Source of the DNA: Bacteroidales bacterium
Lineage (GTDB): Bacteria; Bacteroidota; Bacteroidia; Bacteroidales; UBA10428
Direction of reading: 5' to 3'
Assembly (NCBI GenBank): GCA_016934055.1
Contig: JAFGTR010000179.1
Coordinates: 1 to 56,776 of the forward strand
Length of the DNA: 56,776 nucleotides
Shown: positions 11,301 through 19,729 of the stretch, piece by piece
How the letters are laid out: every line of letters begins with the position of its first letter
Position numbering within the stretch: the first letter of the stretch is position 1
Program-made: the position numbers and the translations under genes
The notes under the pieces: generated by a model
The model's input: the letters and a program-made list of their open reading frames with translations, nothing else
What the model was told of the DNA's origin: nothing
Database searches by the model: none

Positions 11301-12594
11301 AGCATTAACGACCAATAATATACCTTATGGTGCCAAATTGAATATAAAAAATGGCTCTGAAGTAAAAAAAGGAACACTCATCTGCGAGTGGGATCCCTAT
11401 AATGCCGTAATCATTTCGGAAGCCGAAGGTAAAGTGTCTTTTGAAAATGTTATAGAAGGACTCACCTTTAAGGAAGAATCGGACGAAGTTACCGGATACC
11501 GCGAGAAAGTTATCATTGAAAGCCGTGACCGGTCAAAAAATCCGACAATCAATATCCTTGATAAAAAGGATCAGACTCTCAAAATGTATAACCTCCCCGT
11601 AAGTTCACACCTTACTGTAAATGATGGGGATACAGTGAAAGCAGGAGATATCCTTATAAAAATTCCAAGGGCCATTGGTAAATCAGGAGACATCACCGGT
11701 GGTCTGCCTCGTGTAACCGAACTCTTTGAAGCCAGGAATCCATCTAATCCTGCCGTTGTTTCAGAAATCGACGGAGAGGTCTCCTTTGGCAAGATCAAAA
11801 GAGGTAACCGTGAAATTGCAATAAGTTCTAAATCCGGACAGCAAAAGAAATACCTTGTTCCGCTCTCCAAACAAATTCTTGTACAGGAGAATGATTATGT
11901 TAAAGCCGGCGTGCCCCTGTCAGACGGTGCCATAACCCCTTCTGACATCCTGGCCATAAAAGGACCGACAAAAGTGCAGGAATACATTGTCAATGAAATA
12001 CAGGAAGTCTACAGGTTGCAGGGTGTTAAAATCAACGATAAGCATTTTGAAGTCATTGTGCGACAAATGATGCGCAAGGTTGAAATTATCGATCCGGGAG
12101 ACACTAAATTCCTTGAGAGACAAATAGTTGATAAATGGGAGTTCATGGAAGAAAACGATTGGATATACGGTAAGAAGGTCATAGAGGAGAGTGGTGACTC
12201 CACGTCATTAAAACCGGGAATGATTGTTACAGCCCGAAAACTGCGTGATGAAAATTCACTGCTCAAACGTAAAGACCTTAAACCGGTCAAATCAAGAGAC
12301 GCCATTCCTGCCACTTCACAACAGATCCTTCAGGGAATTACCAGGGCGGCATTGCAGACACAAAGCTTTATGTCAGCTGCTTCTTTCCAGGAAACCACAA
12401 AGGTGCTGAACGAGGCTGCTATATATGGAAAGGTTGACTACCTCGAAGGATTGAAAGAAAATGTTATCGTCGGACATCTGATCCCTGCCGGCACAGGCAA
12501 CCGGAGATACAACAGTCTGATCATCGGTTCAAAAGATGAATTTGATAGCCTGTCAGAAGAAAAAAGAACTGATGCTGAAGTGGTAAAAGAATAA
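8302..12594 (+). CDS. rpoC: RNA polymerase beta-prime subunit
   Basis: The 1430-residue product is a full-length beta-prime. The N-terminal zinc site uses C66, C68, C81 and C84. The catalytic [12 protein letters not shown] motif, whose three Asp bind the active-site magnesium, lies at 470-481. The second zinc cluster ([15 protein letters not shown]) lies in the second half, followed by [18 protein letters not shown] and the trigger-loop and jaw regions. The reading frame has no interruption, which contrasts with rpoB next door. Confidence 0.98.
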   Translation: MSFRRDNKAKANFTKIAISLASPEEILERSSGEVLKPETINYRTYKPERDGLFCERIFGPVKDYECHCGKYKRIRYKGIVCDRCGVEVTEKKVRRERMGHISLVVPVAHIWYFRTLPNKIGYLLGLPSKKLDSIIYYERYVVINPGIKSADGVQYLDFLTEEEYLDILDSLPKENQLLDDSHPDKFIANMGAEALHQLLERLDLDSLSYELRHKANTETSQQRKNEALKRLQVVEAFRASKGVNHPEWMIIKVVPVIPPELRPLVPLDGGRFATSDLNDLYRRVIIRNNRLKRLIEIKAPEVILRNEKRMLQEAVDSLFDNSRKSNAVKTDANRPLKSLSDSLKGKQGRFRQNLLGKRVDYSARSVIVVGPELQLHETGLPKEMAAELYKPFIIRKLIERGIVKTVKSAKKIVDRKDPVVWDILENVLKGHPVLLNRAPTLHRLGIQAFQPKLIEGKAIQLHPLVCTAFNADFDGDQMAVHLPLGNAAILEAQILMLASHNILNPANGAPISVPSQDMVLGLYYMTKAAKGTPENPVRGEGYTFYSPEEVIIAYNEKKVDLHAPIKVRIEELTEEKTVRKIIETTVGRVLFNEVVPKEVGYINELLTRKSLREIISNVLKKTGTAKTSKFLDDIKDLGFKIAFNGGLSFNLDDVIIPDEKEKLMDEGYQQVDEVMNNYNMGYITNNERYNQIIDIWTHTNAKLTQTLMKQLSSDKQGFNPVYMMLDSGARGSKEQIRQLSGMRGLMAKPQKSGSTGSEIIENPILSNFKEGLSVLEYFISTHGARKGLADTALKTADAGYLTRRLVDVSQDVIITEEDCGTLRGLVATAIKNNEEIVESLYERILGRTAVHDVFHPLTGDLIVNSGEEITEDIARIIDDSPIEQVEIRSVLTCESRKGVCAKCYGRNLATSRMVQNGEAVGVIAAQSIGEPGTQLTLRTFHVGGTAASIMTESSIFAKYDGIAEIDELRIVENVDANNVKYDIVIGRLAELRIIDKKTGIALTTNNIPYGAKLNIKNGSEVKKGTLICEWDPYNAVIISEAEGKVSFENVIEGLTFKEESDEVTGYREKVIIESRDRSKNPTINILDKKDQTLKMYNLPVSSHLTVNDGDTVKAGDILIKIPRAIGKSGDITGGLPRVTELFEARNPSNPAVVSEIDGEVSFGKIKRGNREIAISSKSGQQKKYLVPLSKQILVQENDYVKAGVPLSDGAITPSDILAIKGPTKVQEYIVNEIQEVYRLQGVKINDKHFEVIVRQMMRKVEIIDPGDTKFLERQIVDKWEFMEENDWIYGKKVIEESGDSTSLKPGMIVTARKLRDENSLLKRKDLKPVKSRDAIPATSQQILQGITRAALQTQSFMSAASFQETTKVLNEAAIYGKVDYLEGLKENVIVGHLIPAGTGNRRYNSLIIGSKDEFDSLSEEKRTDAEVVKE

Positions 12595-12607
12595 TAAACC
12601 CCGGAAT

Positions 12608-12928
12608 ATGGATGAAAAGAAAAATGTAAACCAGATCAGCATTGAACTAAAAGAAGATGTGGCACAGGGTGTCTATTCAAACCTGGCCGTCATCACACAT
12701 TCTTCATCAGAATTTGTGATCGACTTCGTCAGGGTGATGCCGGGTGTTCCTAAAGCTGAAGTCAAGTCAAGAATTATTTTAACCCCCGAGCATGCCAAGC
12801 GGTTCCTGATGGCATTAAAAGACAATGTTGCCAAATTTGAAGCCACACACGGCAGCATCAAGAACGTGGAAGGCACCGGAGGAGCAATGATACCCATGAA
12901 TTTCGGAGGGCCGACGGCGCAGGCGTAA
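12608..12928 (+). CDS. DUF3467 family protein
   Basis: This small 106-residue soluble protein matches the DUF3467 family, often encoded after rpoC in Bacteroidota. Recognisable stretches are QGVYSNLAVITHSSSEFVID, FVRVMPG and RIILTPEHAKRFLMALKDN. It has no signal peptide or membrane segment. It starts 13 nt after rpoC, so it is cotranscribed with the polymerase genes. The molecular role is unknown; context suggests a link to transcription, but that is inference. Confidence 0.85.
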   Translation: MDEKKNVNQISIELKEDVAQGVYSNLAVITHSSSEFVIDFVRVMPGVPKAEVKSRIILTPEHAKRFLMALKDNVAKFEATHGSIKNVEGTGGAMIPMNFGGPTAQA

Positions 12929-12938
12929 TGCTATTTGG

Positions 12939-13010
12939 TGATTTGATGATTTGATGATCTGGCACAAGCGGACGCTTGCGCCAGTATGGAGCCAGTATGG
13001 GCCAGTATGG
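12939..13010. repeat. Short tandem repeats and an imperfect palindrome in a convergent intergenic gap
   Basis: Three different short repeats fill the 93-nt gap between the DUF3467 gene and the acyl-CoA dehydrogenase. Two copies of TGATTTGA plus TGATCTGG lie at 12939-12962. An inverted repeat CTGGCACAAGCG / CGCTTGCGCCAG, with one mismatch, lies at 12959-12984. Three tandem copies of GCCAGTATGG start at 12980. The 8-nt unit recurs after rex, and a related palindrome recurs at 19648. The hairpin could end transcription on either strand. Confidence 0.65.
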
Positions 13011-13021
13011 TATGAGGCTTT

Positions 13022-14842
13022 CTAAAACTTATAGGCATTATCAGCAATCAGCTTGTCGGCAATCCTTCTGCGGGCTTCTTTTACATTTACGCCTTTTACC
13101 AATGTCAGAACATCGATGGCTTTTATCAACTGATCAGCATGTTCCGGAGCCGCAAAAGAATAGACAGCATCATGCGCATATTTGGCTGTTTTTGCAGCAG
13201 CATCATAAACGTAAACATCAAGGATATCACGATAAAGTGATGTCGCGTCGGCACCTTTCAGGTTTTCGAGCTTCTTCACACGCAATGCAAGCGATTCAGC
13301 AATATATACCTCTGAAATGATATCTGAAATGTTGTATAAAATCTCCTGCTCATGCATCAGCTTCCTGTCGAATTGCTTTAAAGCTCCATGGATGACAATC
13401 AATGCAACCTTTTTAAAGTTCTTGACAGCATTCAATTTTTCGTCGAAGTAATCTGTATTTTCCGGCATCTTCACCGCTGCAATTTTTTCCAATTCCCCGT
13501 AAAGTTTTTCAGCTTCCCCGAAAAGATCAAAATCACCTTTCATGGCTCTCTTCATGGCAGTATCAACCACCAGCATGCGGTTTATCTCATTTGTGCCTTC
13601 AAAAATACGGTTAATGCGTGAATCACGGTATCCCCTTTCAACAGCCATCTCGGCGGAATAACCCATGCCGCCGTGTATCTGCACTGCTTCATCAATAACA
13701 AAGTCAAAAATCTCCGAACCGTATACTTTCAATATGGCTGCTTCCACAGCATAATGGCCAATACCGTCAATGCTGGCTCTTCCCTTATCACGACCGTCGG
13801 CCTTGTATTTCTCAATAAGATCATCAATATCCTTGCTAACCCTGTAGATAGCTGATTCTATAGCATAGGTTTGGATTACCTGCTCAGCAAGCTTATGTTT
13901 TATGGCACCAAAAGTTGATATCAGCACACCAAATTGCTTTCTTTCATTGGCATATTGTACCGAATCATTAATAGCTTTTTTGGCAGCACCCAATACATTG
14001 GCCCCCAACTTGATACGGCCCATATGCAGAATGTTCAGTGCAATTCTGAAACCTTCACCCTGTTTACCCAACAGGTTTTCAACAGGCACCTTCACGTCAT
14101 TATAATAGATCTGGGCAGTAGAAGATCCTTTAATGCCCATTTTATGTTCATCGGGACCAACAACAACACCGGGTAAGTCTTTTTCAACTATGAAAGCACT
14201 TAATACCCTGTCATTGTCTATTTTGGCAAAGACTGTCTGTATATCGGCAAAACCGGCATTGGTAATCCACATCTTCTGCCCGTTGAGGATATAGTATTTG
14301 CCATCTTCCGAAAGTCTGGCATTGGTTTTCCCTGAATTGGCATCACTTCCTGCGCCGGGTTCGGTAAGGCAATATGCCCCAAGTATTTCACCTGAAGCCA
14401 GCCTGGTAACATACTTCTCCCGTTGCTCCTGATTACCATAATACATGATGGGCAGGGTTCCGATACCACAATGAGCCATAAACGCTACCGAAAACGAGTA
14501 TCCCGCACCGATGGTCTCTGCAGCAAGCATTTGTGTAACAAACGACTGGCCAAATCCGCCGTATTCTTCATATACAGAAATACCTAAAAGCCCCAGTTCA
14601 CCCGACTTTTTCAGCAGACTTTTCATAAGCTCACGGTCCTGTTTCTCAATTTTCTCAATATTCGGAATAACTTCTGTATTAATAAAATCGCGACAGGTTT
14701 GTGCGATCATCTGTTGTTCTTCGTCAAATTCCTCGGGTATAAAAATATCTTTTGCTTCGACTTCATTAACCAGAAATTCTCCGCTTTTTAATACTTTCCT
14801 GTTTTCCATTTTAGTATTGTTAGGGTTTATTAATTCATTCAT
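13022..14842 (-). CDS. Acyl-CoA dehydrogenase
   Basis: The 606-residue flavoprotein is an acyl-CoA dehydrogenase. The N-terminal all-alpha domain begins around residue 35, the beta domain contains YCLTEPGAGSDA and MWITNAGFAD, and the C-terminal helical domain has the catalytic base Glu415 in IFEGTNEINRML. A further extension of about 150 residues follows, typical of the ~600-residue Bacteroidota type. It oxidises an acyl-CoA to the enoyl-CoA and passes electrons to ETF. Its ATG overlaps the stop of the upstream CCG-domain gene by 4 nt, so it is translationally coupled to the etf/EMO-like operon. Chain-length specificity cannot be told from the sequence alone. Confidence 0.93.
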   Translation of the reverse strand: MNELINPNNTKMENRKVLKSGEFLVNEVEAKDIFIPEEFDEEQQMIAQTCRDFINTEVIPNIEKIEKQDRELMKSLLKKSGELGLLGISVYEEYGGFGQSFVTQMLAAETIGAGYSFSVAFMAHCGIGTLPIMYYGNQEQREKYVTRLASGEILGAYCLTEPGAGSDANSGKTNARLSEDGKYYILNGQKMWITNAGFADIQTVFAKIDNDRVLSAFIVEKDLPGVVVGPDEHKMGIKGSSTAQIYYNDVKVPVENLLGKQGEGFRIALNILHMGRIKLGANVLGAAKKAINDSVQYANERKQFGVLISTFGAIKHKLAEQVIQTYAIESAIYRVSKDIDDLIEKYKADGRDKGRASIDGIGHYAVEAAILKVYGSEIFDFVIDEAVQIHGGMGYSAEMAVERGYRDSRINRIFEGTNEINRMLVVDTAMKRAMKGDFDLFGEAEKLYGELEKIAAVKMPENTDYFDEKLNAVKNFKKVALIVIHGALKQFDRKLMHEQEILYNISDIISEVYIAESLALRVKKLENLKGADATSLYRDILDVYVYDAAAKTAKYAHDAVYSFAAPEHADQLIKAIDVLTLVKGVNVKEARRRIADKLIADNAYKF

Positions 14843-15633
14843 AAATCCAGACTCATCGCTAACAATTCAGCGATATCATAATTTTTAATTTCTTCTTCCT
14901 TATTTTTATACTTAATGCCATCGGTCATCATAGTCATGCAAAAAGGGCAGGCAGTGGCAATAATCTTTGCGCCTGTCTTAAGGGCATCTTCAGTACGTTC
15001 TATAAACACTTCTTTATCGCCCTTCTCAGCTTCTTTGAACATCTGGGCTCCTCCTGCCCCACAGCATAATGCAAAGCTTTTGTTCCGGTGCATTTCAACC
15101 AGGTTGGCGGTAAGTGATTTAAGCACTTTTCTGGGTTCCCTGTAAATGTCATTGGCCCGTCCCAGGTAACACGGATCATGATATGTAATCCTAATGTTAT
15201 TCAGAGCCTTGATATCCGTTGTAAGCTTTCTTTTTTCCATCTGATCATCAATAAACTGCAAATAATTGATGACTTCAAAATTGCCGCCCAGATCGGGATA
15301 TTCATTTTTCAGAATGTTAAAACAATGCGGACAGATGGTCAGTATCTTTTTCACCTCATAGGCCTTAAACAATTCAATGTTCTTAAGAGCCTGCATCTGG
15401 TAAAGCATTTCATTGCCGGCACGCCGGGCAGGATCACCTGTACATGACTCTTCTTTCCCCAACACGGCATAAGTTGTGCCAAGGTGTGTAAGAATTTTCA
15501 CAAAAGCCCTCACGACCTTTTTGTACCGGTCGTCAAAAGCTCCGGCACATCCCACCCAAAAGAGGTATTCAGGTCGTTCCCCCCGTGCAAATACTTCAGC
15601 CATAACCGGCACTTCAACTTTAATTGTTTTCAT
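14839..15633 (-). CDS. CCG-domain (Fe-S)-binding protein, HdrD/EMO C-terminal type
   Basis: The 264-residue soluble protein has two cysteine-rich CCG-type domains. The first includes FWVGCAGAFD and ICPHCFNILKNEYP; the second includes HDPCYLGR, the signature ALCCGAGGAQMF and TACPFCMTMM. Such domains hold a non-cubane [4Fe-4S] cluster in heterodisulfide reductase HdrB/D and in EtfAB:menaquinone oxidoreductase (EMO). Together with the upstream 440-residue membrane protein it makes up the domain set that EMO carries on one chain. It likely joins that protein at the inner membrane to take electrons from ETF. It lies 18 nt after its upstream partner and overlaps the dehydrogenase start by 4 nt. Confidence 0.88.
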   Translation of the reverse strand: MKTIKVEVPVMAEVFARGERPEYLFWVGCAGAFDDRYKKVVRAFVKILTHLGTTYAVLGKEESCTGDPARRAGNEMLYQMQALKNIELFKAYEVKKILTICPHCFNILKNEYPDLGGNFEVINYLQFIDDQMEKRKLTTDIKALNNIRITYHDPCYLGRANDIYREPRKVLKSLTANLVEMHRNKSFALCCGAGGAQMFKEAEKGDKEVFIERTEDALKTGAKIIATACPFCMTMMTDGIKYKNKEEEIKNYDIAELLAMSLDL

Positions 15634-15651
15634 GGTCAGTGCGTGAGCAAT

Positions 15652-16974
15652 TTATAATGAGTGAACTTTCATTTCGAGGTCTTTAGTCCAGAGCAGCCTG
15701 TCTTCAGGTGAATACTGCCAGGGTGCACCGTTATTTTCTATGGTACTGAAAACTGCTTTAAGTTCCCCCGGTGCTGATCCTTCTTCCATAACCAGATAAC
15801 GTCGCATATCCACTATGAGGGTAGGATGGTTGATATTAATGGGACATTCTTTTGCACACGCATTGCAGGTTGTACATGCCCATAACTCTTCTTCACTGAT
15901 ATAATCGCGAAGAAGTGATTTGTTATCAGAATAATCTTTACCACGCCTGACAAGTCCTGGCCCTTTTTCTTTCATCCTCGCCCTGACATCCATAATGACC
16001 TTCCGGGGAGAAAGCTTCTTCCCTGTAATATTAGCCGGGCAAACGGAAGTACATCTGCCACATTGGGTGCACGACAGTGAATCAAAATAATTTTTCCAGG
16101 TAACATCTTCAACATCCTTAACGCCAAAACGCTCAACCGGCACATCAGCAGCAGGTACGGTGAAGGCCGTATCCGGATTAAACATAAGCCTGACTTCCCT
16201 GGTAACATTGTCCATGTTAGGTAATTTTCCAAGCGGTTCAAGCCTTGACAAAAATACGTTTGGCACAGACATGAACACATGAAAATGTTTGGAATACGGA
16301 AGTATATTGGCAAACACAAAAATCAGCAATATATGTGCCCACCAAAAGATTTCATAGGTTGTCCTTATGGTTGATGGCATCATTCCTGTAAATAATCCCG
16401 ACAGAATAACGCTTACAGGATACATGCCATAACCCGGTTCTCCGGAAGCATTGTTATAACCAACATAAGCAGCATTCATACCCAGCAGTGAAATCATCAG
16501 CAGGAGGATCATTGACAGGGCAATGTTAGCATCAACATGACTGATGTGTTTCATCTCAATGCCCTGAAACCGCTTAACATGTAAAAACAATCTGCGGAAA
16601 AGGAAAATTATGATGGATATTGCCACCAGCAATCCAAATATATCACCGGAAGCCATAATAATATCATGCAGAACACCGAGAGTTTTCAAAGCTTTTTCGG
16701 TGCCAAAAAGCCCGTCAATAACCATTTCAACACTTCCAATAAGAATCACACAGAAACCCCAGAACACAAGAGCATGAAAGAAGCCGATAACCGGCATACG
16801 AAATATCTTTGTCTGTCCAAAGGCAATATTCAGCATAACCCTGAACCTGGCGCCAAAATTCTTCACGGGAAATGCTGCTCTTGTAAAACTGAAATAACGG
16901 ATAATCCTGCTGATGGTAAAAGCAAAAATACCAAGGGTGATAAGCAGCGTTATGGCAAATATAAGTTGTCGCAT
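15652..16974 (-). CDS. Membrane cytochrome b-like/[4Fe-4S] protein, EMO-type quinone oxidoreductase subunit
   Basis: The 440-residue protein joins an N-terminal NarI-like membrane domain (about residues 1-250, five or six hydrophobic helices, with His in FFHALVFWGF, VLHDI, WWAHI and SKHFHV as possible heme ligands) to a C-terminal domain with two [4Fe-4S] motifs, CTQCGRCTSVCP and CTTCNACAKECP. This is the N-terminal two-thirds of DUF224/EMO proteins, which move electrons from ETF to menaquinone. It lies in the etfB-etfA-this-CCG-acyl-CoA dehydrogenase operon. A heterodisulfide reductase-like role is a less likely alternative. Confidence 0.88.
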   Translation of the reverse strand: MRQLIFAITLLITLGIFAFTISRIIRYFSFTRAAFPVKNFGARFRVMLNIAFGQTKIFRMPVIGFFHALVFWGFCVILIGSVEMVIDGLFGTEKALKTLGVLHDIIMASGDIFGLLVAISIIIFLFRRLFLHVKRFQGIEMKHISHVDANIALSMILLLMISLLGMNAAYVGYNNASGEPGYGMYPVSVILSGLFTGMMPSTIRTTYEIFWWAHILLIFVFANILPYSKHFHVFMSVPNVFLSRLEPLGKLPNMDNVTREVRLMFNPDTAFTVPAADVPVERFGVKDVEDVTWKNYFDSLSCTQCGRCTSVCPANITGKKLSPRKVIMDVRARMKEKGPGLVRRGKDYSDNKSLLRDYISEEELWACTTCNACAKECPININHPTLIVDMRRYLVMEEGSAPGELKAVFSTIENNGAPWQYSPEDRLLWTKDLEMKVHSL

Positions 16975-17038
16975 ATCCGGTCTGTTAATTTTTTATGAAA
17001 AAAAACCTGGCGCTGACAGCTAAACAGCAAAATACAGG

Positions 17039-17275
17039 CTACCTGGCTTTTATTTCCTTAACCGCTTCAATCAGTCTGGGCAGTATTTTTAATGCGTCTC
17101 CAACGATACCATATTGAGCCGCTTCAAATATGGGAGCATCTTTATCGGTGTTGATCGCTGCTATAACCTTTGATGAGCTTACACCTGCCAAATGCTGTGT
17201 TGCACCCGATATTCCAACGGCAAGGTAGAGATTAGGAGCTATGACCTTCCCTGTCTGGCCTGTATGTTCTTCATG
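17039..17275 (-). pseudogene. etfA: C-terminal FAD-domain part of EtfA beyond an in-frame TAA
   Basis: After the TAA at 17276-17278 the etfA frame stays open for 78 codons to a TAG at 17039-17041. It reads as the rest of Etf[44 protein letters not shown] and [14 protein letters not shown]. These are the motifs that bind FAD. There is no Met codon in this part, so it can be made only by reading through the stop. The conserved coding sequence argues that the stop is recent, suppressed or an error. Confidence 0.8.
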
Positions 17276-18010
17276 TTATCTCCATCCTTCATCGGATACC
17301 GGGCGAGAACATGCGTTTGCGGCACCCAGCAGATCAGCAAGTTCAACCAGCGGTCCCCAGTTATCGGGTGACTTCATACCCCGGCCACCAGATACAACTA
17401 TTTCCGCATCAGTCAGTAATATCTTTCCGCTCTGTTTCTGCACATCTTTCACCTTTGTTTTGACAAGATCAACATCCAGCTGAGCCGGGACATTTTCTAT
17501 GACAGCTGTATCTGAAGTTTCAATAAGCTCAAAAGAATTCTGGGCCAGGGTAATAATTTTTATATCGGTGTCTATCTGCAAATGAGCAAACGCATTTCCT
17601 GAATATGCCCTTTTATAAACCACAAAAGGTTCAATGCTAAGTGGCAGTTTACTTACACCAGGTCCGATACCGGCCTTTAGCTTAACTGATAACCTGGGAG
17701 CCAGTGCTTTACCTGTATTGTTGTTGGATAAAATAATTATTTTAGCTCCTGTTTGCTGTGCAATGTCGGCAATAGCTTTTGTATAAGCCTGATTATCAAG
17801 GGATGTCAAACCATTATTCCCCATATTCAGTATTTTTTTCGCCCCGAATTTCCCAAGCTTTTCCAGTTCGCTGTTCTCGACATTCCCAACAGAAAGTGCT
17901 GTAACCGATGTATTGAGCATCTCAGCAACTTTTGCTGCATATGACACCAGTTCAAATGTAAGTTTTTTAAACTTTCCGTCCCAGTTTTCGGCATATACAA
18001 GTACTGACAT
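17276..18010 (-). CDS. etfA: Electron transfer flavoprotein alpha subunit, N-terminal part (in-frame TAA)
   Basis: The 244 residues match EtfA domain I (SVLVYAENWDGKFKKLTFEL onward) and the start of the FAD domain (VVSGGRGMKSPDNW, AANACSRPVSDEGWR). The frame then meets TAA at 17276-17278 (codon 245), where related proteins have Pro in the run WRPHEEH. The full span 17039-18010 would give 323 residues, the normal family length, so no bases are lost or gained. Without readthrough the product lacks most of the FAD-binding domain and should not accept electrons from the acyl-CoA dehydrogenase. etfB lies 43 nt upstream. Confidence 0.85.
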   Translation of the reverse strand: MSVLVYAENWDGKFKKLTFELVSYAAKVAEMLNTSVTALSVGNVENSELEKLGKFGAKKILNMGNNGLTSLDNQAYTKAIADIAQQTGAKIIILSNNNTGKALAPRLSVKLKAGIGPGVSKLPLSIEPFVVYKRAYSGNAFAHLQIDTDIKIITLAQNSFELIETSDTAVIENVPAQLDVDLVKTKVKDVQKQSGKILLTDAEIVVSGGRGMKSPDNWGPLVELADLLGAANACSRPVSDEGWR

Positions 18011-18053
18011 AATTTTTTCGTTAGGTTGTGATGATTAAAATGGTACAGGGATA

Positions 18054-18803
18054 TTAAATAACTTTGGCTTCGTTCTGAAGCAATTCAATCAGTTGTTTCG
18101 GATTTTCAGGATCAATAAATGTGCAGGCTGCCCTTGGCGCAGGTAATTCATACATGATGACCCGTGTAAGTGGTGTGACCGGAGACGGTTCAACAACCTT
18201 TATGGTCTTGGTCCTTGCTGTCATTATGCCACGCATAGAGGCTATACGGGGTTCTTTGGAAATACCTTTCTGCACAATGGCAACAAATGGCATAGAAACG
18301 GTCAGCATTTCCTTTCCCCCATCTATCTCACGTGTGATAAGGGGTTGTCCGTTTTCTATGTCCAACTTTGATACAGCTGACACTGAAGGATAACCAAGGA
18401 ATTCTGCTATCATACCGCCTACGGCAGAACCATTAAAATCACTTGATTCAATACCACACATTATGATGTCAAAGGATTCAGCTTTCACAGCGTCAGCAAT
18501 ACCGGCTGCAACTGAATAAGCATCAACCGGATCAATATTGACCCTTATAGCTTCATCAGCACCGATTGCCAAAGCTTTTCGAATTGTGGGCTCTGCATTT
18601 GCCAGCCCGACATGTGCTACCGTAACCTCAGTAATGGCCCCGGCTGAAGCATCCTTTAACTCAAGAGCACGGGTAAGAGATAACTCATCCCAGGGATTGA
18701 TCACCCATTGTACACCTGTGCTGTCAAATTTGGTATTGTCGTCAATAAATTTCACCCTGGTCGTGGTGTCGGGCACATTACTGATACATACAAGAATTTT
18801 CAT
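18054..18803 (-). CDS. etfB: Electron transfer flavoprotein beta subunit
   Basis: The 249-residue EtfB starts MKILVCISNVPDTTTRVKF and contains the AMP-site region CGIESSDFNGSAVGGMIAEF. It pairs with EtfA to carry electrons from acyl-CoA dehydrogenase to a quinone oxidoreductase, or in bifurcating complexes to ferredoxin. It is the first gene of the operon that runs to the dehydrogenase at 13022. The frame is complete. A promoter-like TATATTTG box lies about 105 nt upstream. Confidence 0.93.
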   Translation of the reverse strand: MKILVCISNVPDTTTRVKFIDDNTKFDSTGVQWVINPWDELSLTRALELKDASAGAITEVTVAHVGLANAEPTIRKALAIGADEAIRVNIDPVDAYSVAAGIADAVKAESFDIIMCGIESSDFNGSAVGGMIAEFLGYPSVSAVSKLDIENGQPLITREIDGGKEMLTVSMPFVAIVQKGISKEPRIASMRGIMTARTKTIKVVEPSPVTPLTRVIMYELPAPRAACTFIDPENPKQLIELLQNEAKVI

Positions 18804-19136
18804 CGGTAATACAGTTTATTAAAAAGAACCTTAATATTATAGTGTATTTCACTATTCACAGGTCATTCAGAGCAAAATATGCAGCTCTGCTCCAATTTTC
18901 GAGCGTACAAATATAAAATAAAATAAAAAAAAACCGCATTTTTATACATAAATTGAAGCCGAACACCTGTCACTGAAAAGCCCGGAGAAAAATTTGCTTT
19001 TTTTCAACAGGGCATTGGACAATAAATCAACAGTTAAGTATTACTTATGAACACATATTAATGTTTGATCAAAAAAAAAATTCACGAAAAGGATTTTCTT
19101 TTACATTTGATTAAGATTTTCAATCACACTTTCACA
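18804..19136. other. Divergent intergenic region, AT-rich
   Basis: No gene is seen in these 333 nt. They separate etfB (minus) from the unknown gene at 19137 (plus). The middle part (about 18910-18960) is A/T-rich and holds a promoter-like box for etfB on the minus strand. I saw no convincing operator or hairpin. Confidence 0.6.
18908..18915 (-). promoter_or_regulatory. Putative -7 box of the etfB operon
   Basis: On the minus strand these bases read TATATTTG, an exact match to the Bacteroidetes -7 consensus TAnnTTTG. It lies 105 nt before the etfB ATG. A clear -33 TTG at the usual spacing is not seen, so the call rests on the -7 box and position. Confidence 0.45.
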
Positions 19137-19595
19137 ATGAAAAAGACAATTGAGGATATTATTGAGAAGTTGAAAAAGCAGGTAAGACATAACCTGATTA
19201 TCATCAACCAAAATGAAAATATAATCAGTGACCTTTCAAATCATCCTGATTCAGTACCTCAGATGGCAGCCTACCGGAAATACTATGAAGAAAATAAGAA
19301 TCTGCTGGCTGAGAACAATGATTTCACAAATCTTCAACTTACATTGTTTAATTTTCTGAAAAAATACCGCCATTCCGAACTGCTTAATGATGAGACCTCT
19401 CTTGACGAAGTTGACACAAAACAGGATCCGGAATATGTTTTTGAACTTACTGTAACCGGGAAAATACCCTTTAATCACAAGCATCCGTTCTTCGAAAACA
19501 AGGATTTCTTTTCACAATTGCTTATGCACTTTGAGAAAACCGAACAATACGAAAAATGTAAAGAGTTAATTGAGGTAAAGAAAGTGCTCCGCTAG
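19137..19595 (+). CDS. Hypothetical protein, small, helical and charged
   Basis: I do not recognise this 152-residue protein. It is rich in Asn, Lys and Glu and looks mostly helical (KKTIEDIIEKLKKQVRHNLI, LLAENNDFTNLQLTLFNFLK), with no signal peptide, membrane segment or cysteine cluster. The start at 19137 (MKKTIEDII) fits better than an upstream ATG at 19065, which adds an atypical hydrophobic and basic leader. It stands alone, divergent from etfB and convergent with the glucan operon, and ends in TAG. The clean frame suggests a real gene. Confidence 0.6.
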   Translation: MKKTIEDIIEKLKKQVRHNLIIINQNENIISDLSNHPDSVPQMAAYRKYYEENKNLLAENNDFTNLQLTLFNFLKKYRHSELLNDETSLDEVDTKQDPEYVFELTVTGKIPFNHKHPFFENKDFFSQLLMHFEKTEQYEKCKELIEVKKVLR

Positions 19596-19647
19596 TGATC
19601 GGGCACTTCGACTCACCACACAATCCAATTCTCACTGTTTTTAAAGC

Positions 19648-19673
19648 CTGGCGCAAATGTAAGTTTGCGCCAG
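19648..19673. terminator. Palindrome between convergent genes, possible two-way terminator
   Basis: A perfect 10-bp inverted repeat CTGGCGCAAA / TTTGCGCCAG with a 6-nt loop lies between the stop at 19595 and the stop of the glucan operon at 19730. A related palindrome with one mismatch lies in another convergent gap at 12959-12984. No long T run follows, so it could be a terminator or a dispersed REP-like element. Confidence 0.55.
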
Positions 19674-19729
19674 CACTATTTTAGAGGCCCGGGAAATACA
19701 ACCGGTATGATTTCAGCCGGGAGAACCAG

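Noticed and set aside
14218..14469. Extra minus-strand frame inside the acyl-CoA dehydrogenase
   Set aside because: It is an out-of-frame shadow of a highly conserved flavoprotein domain.
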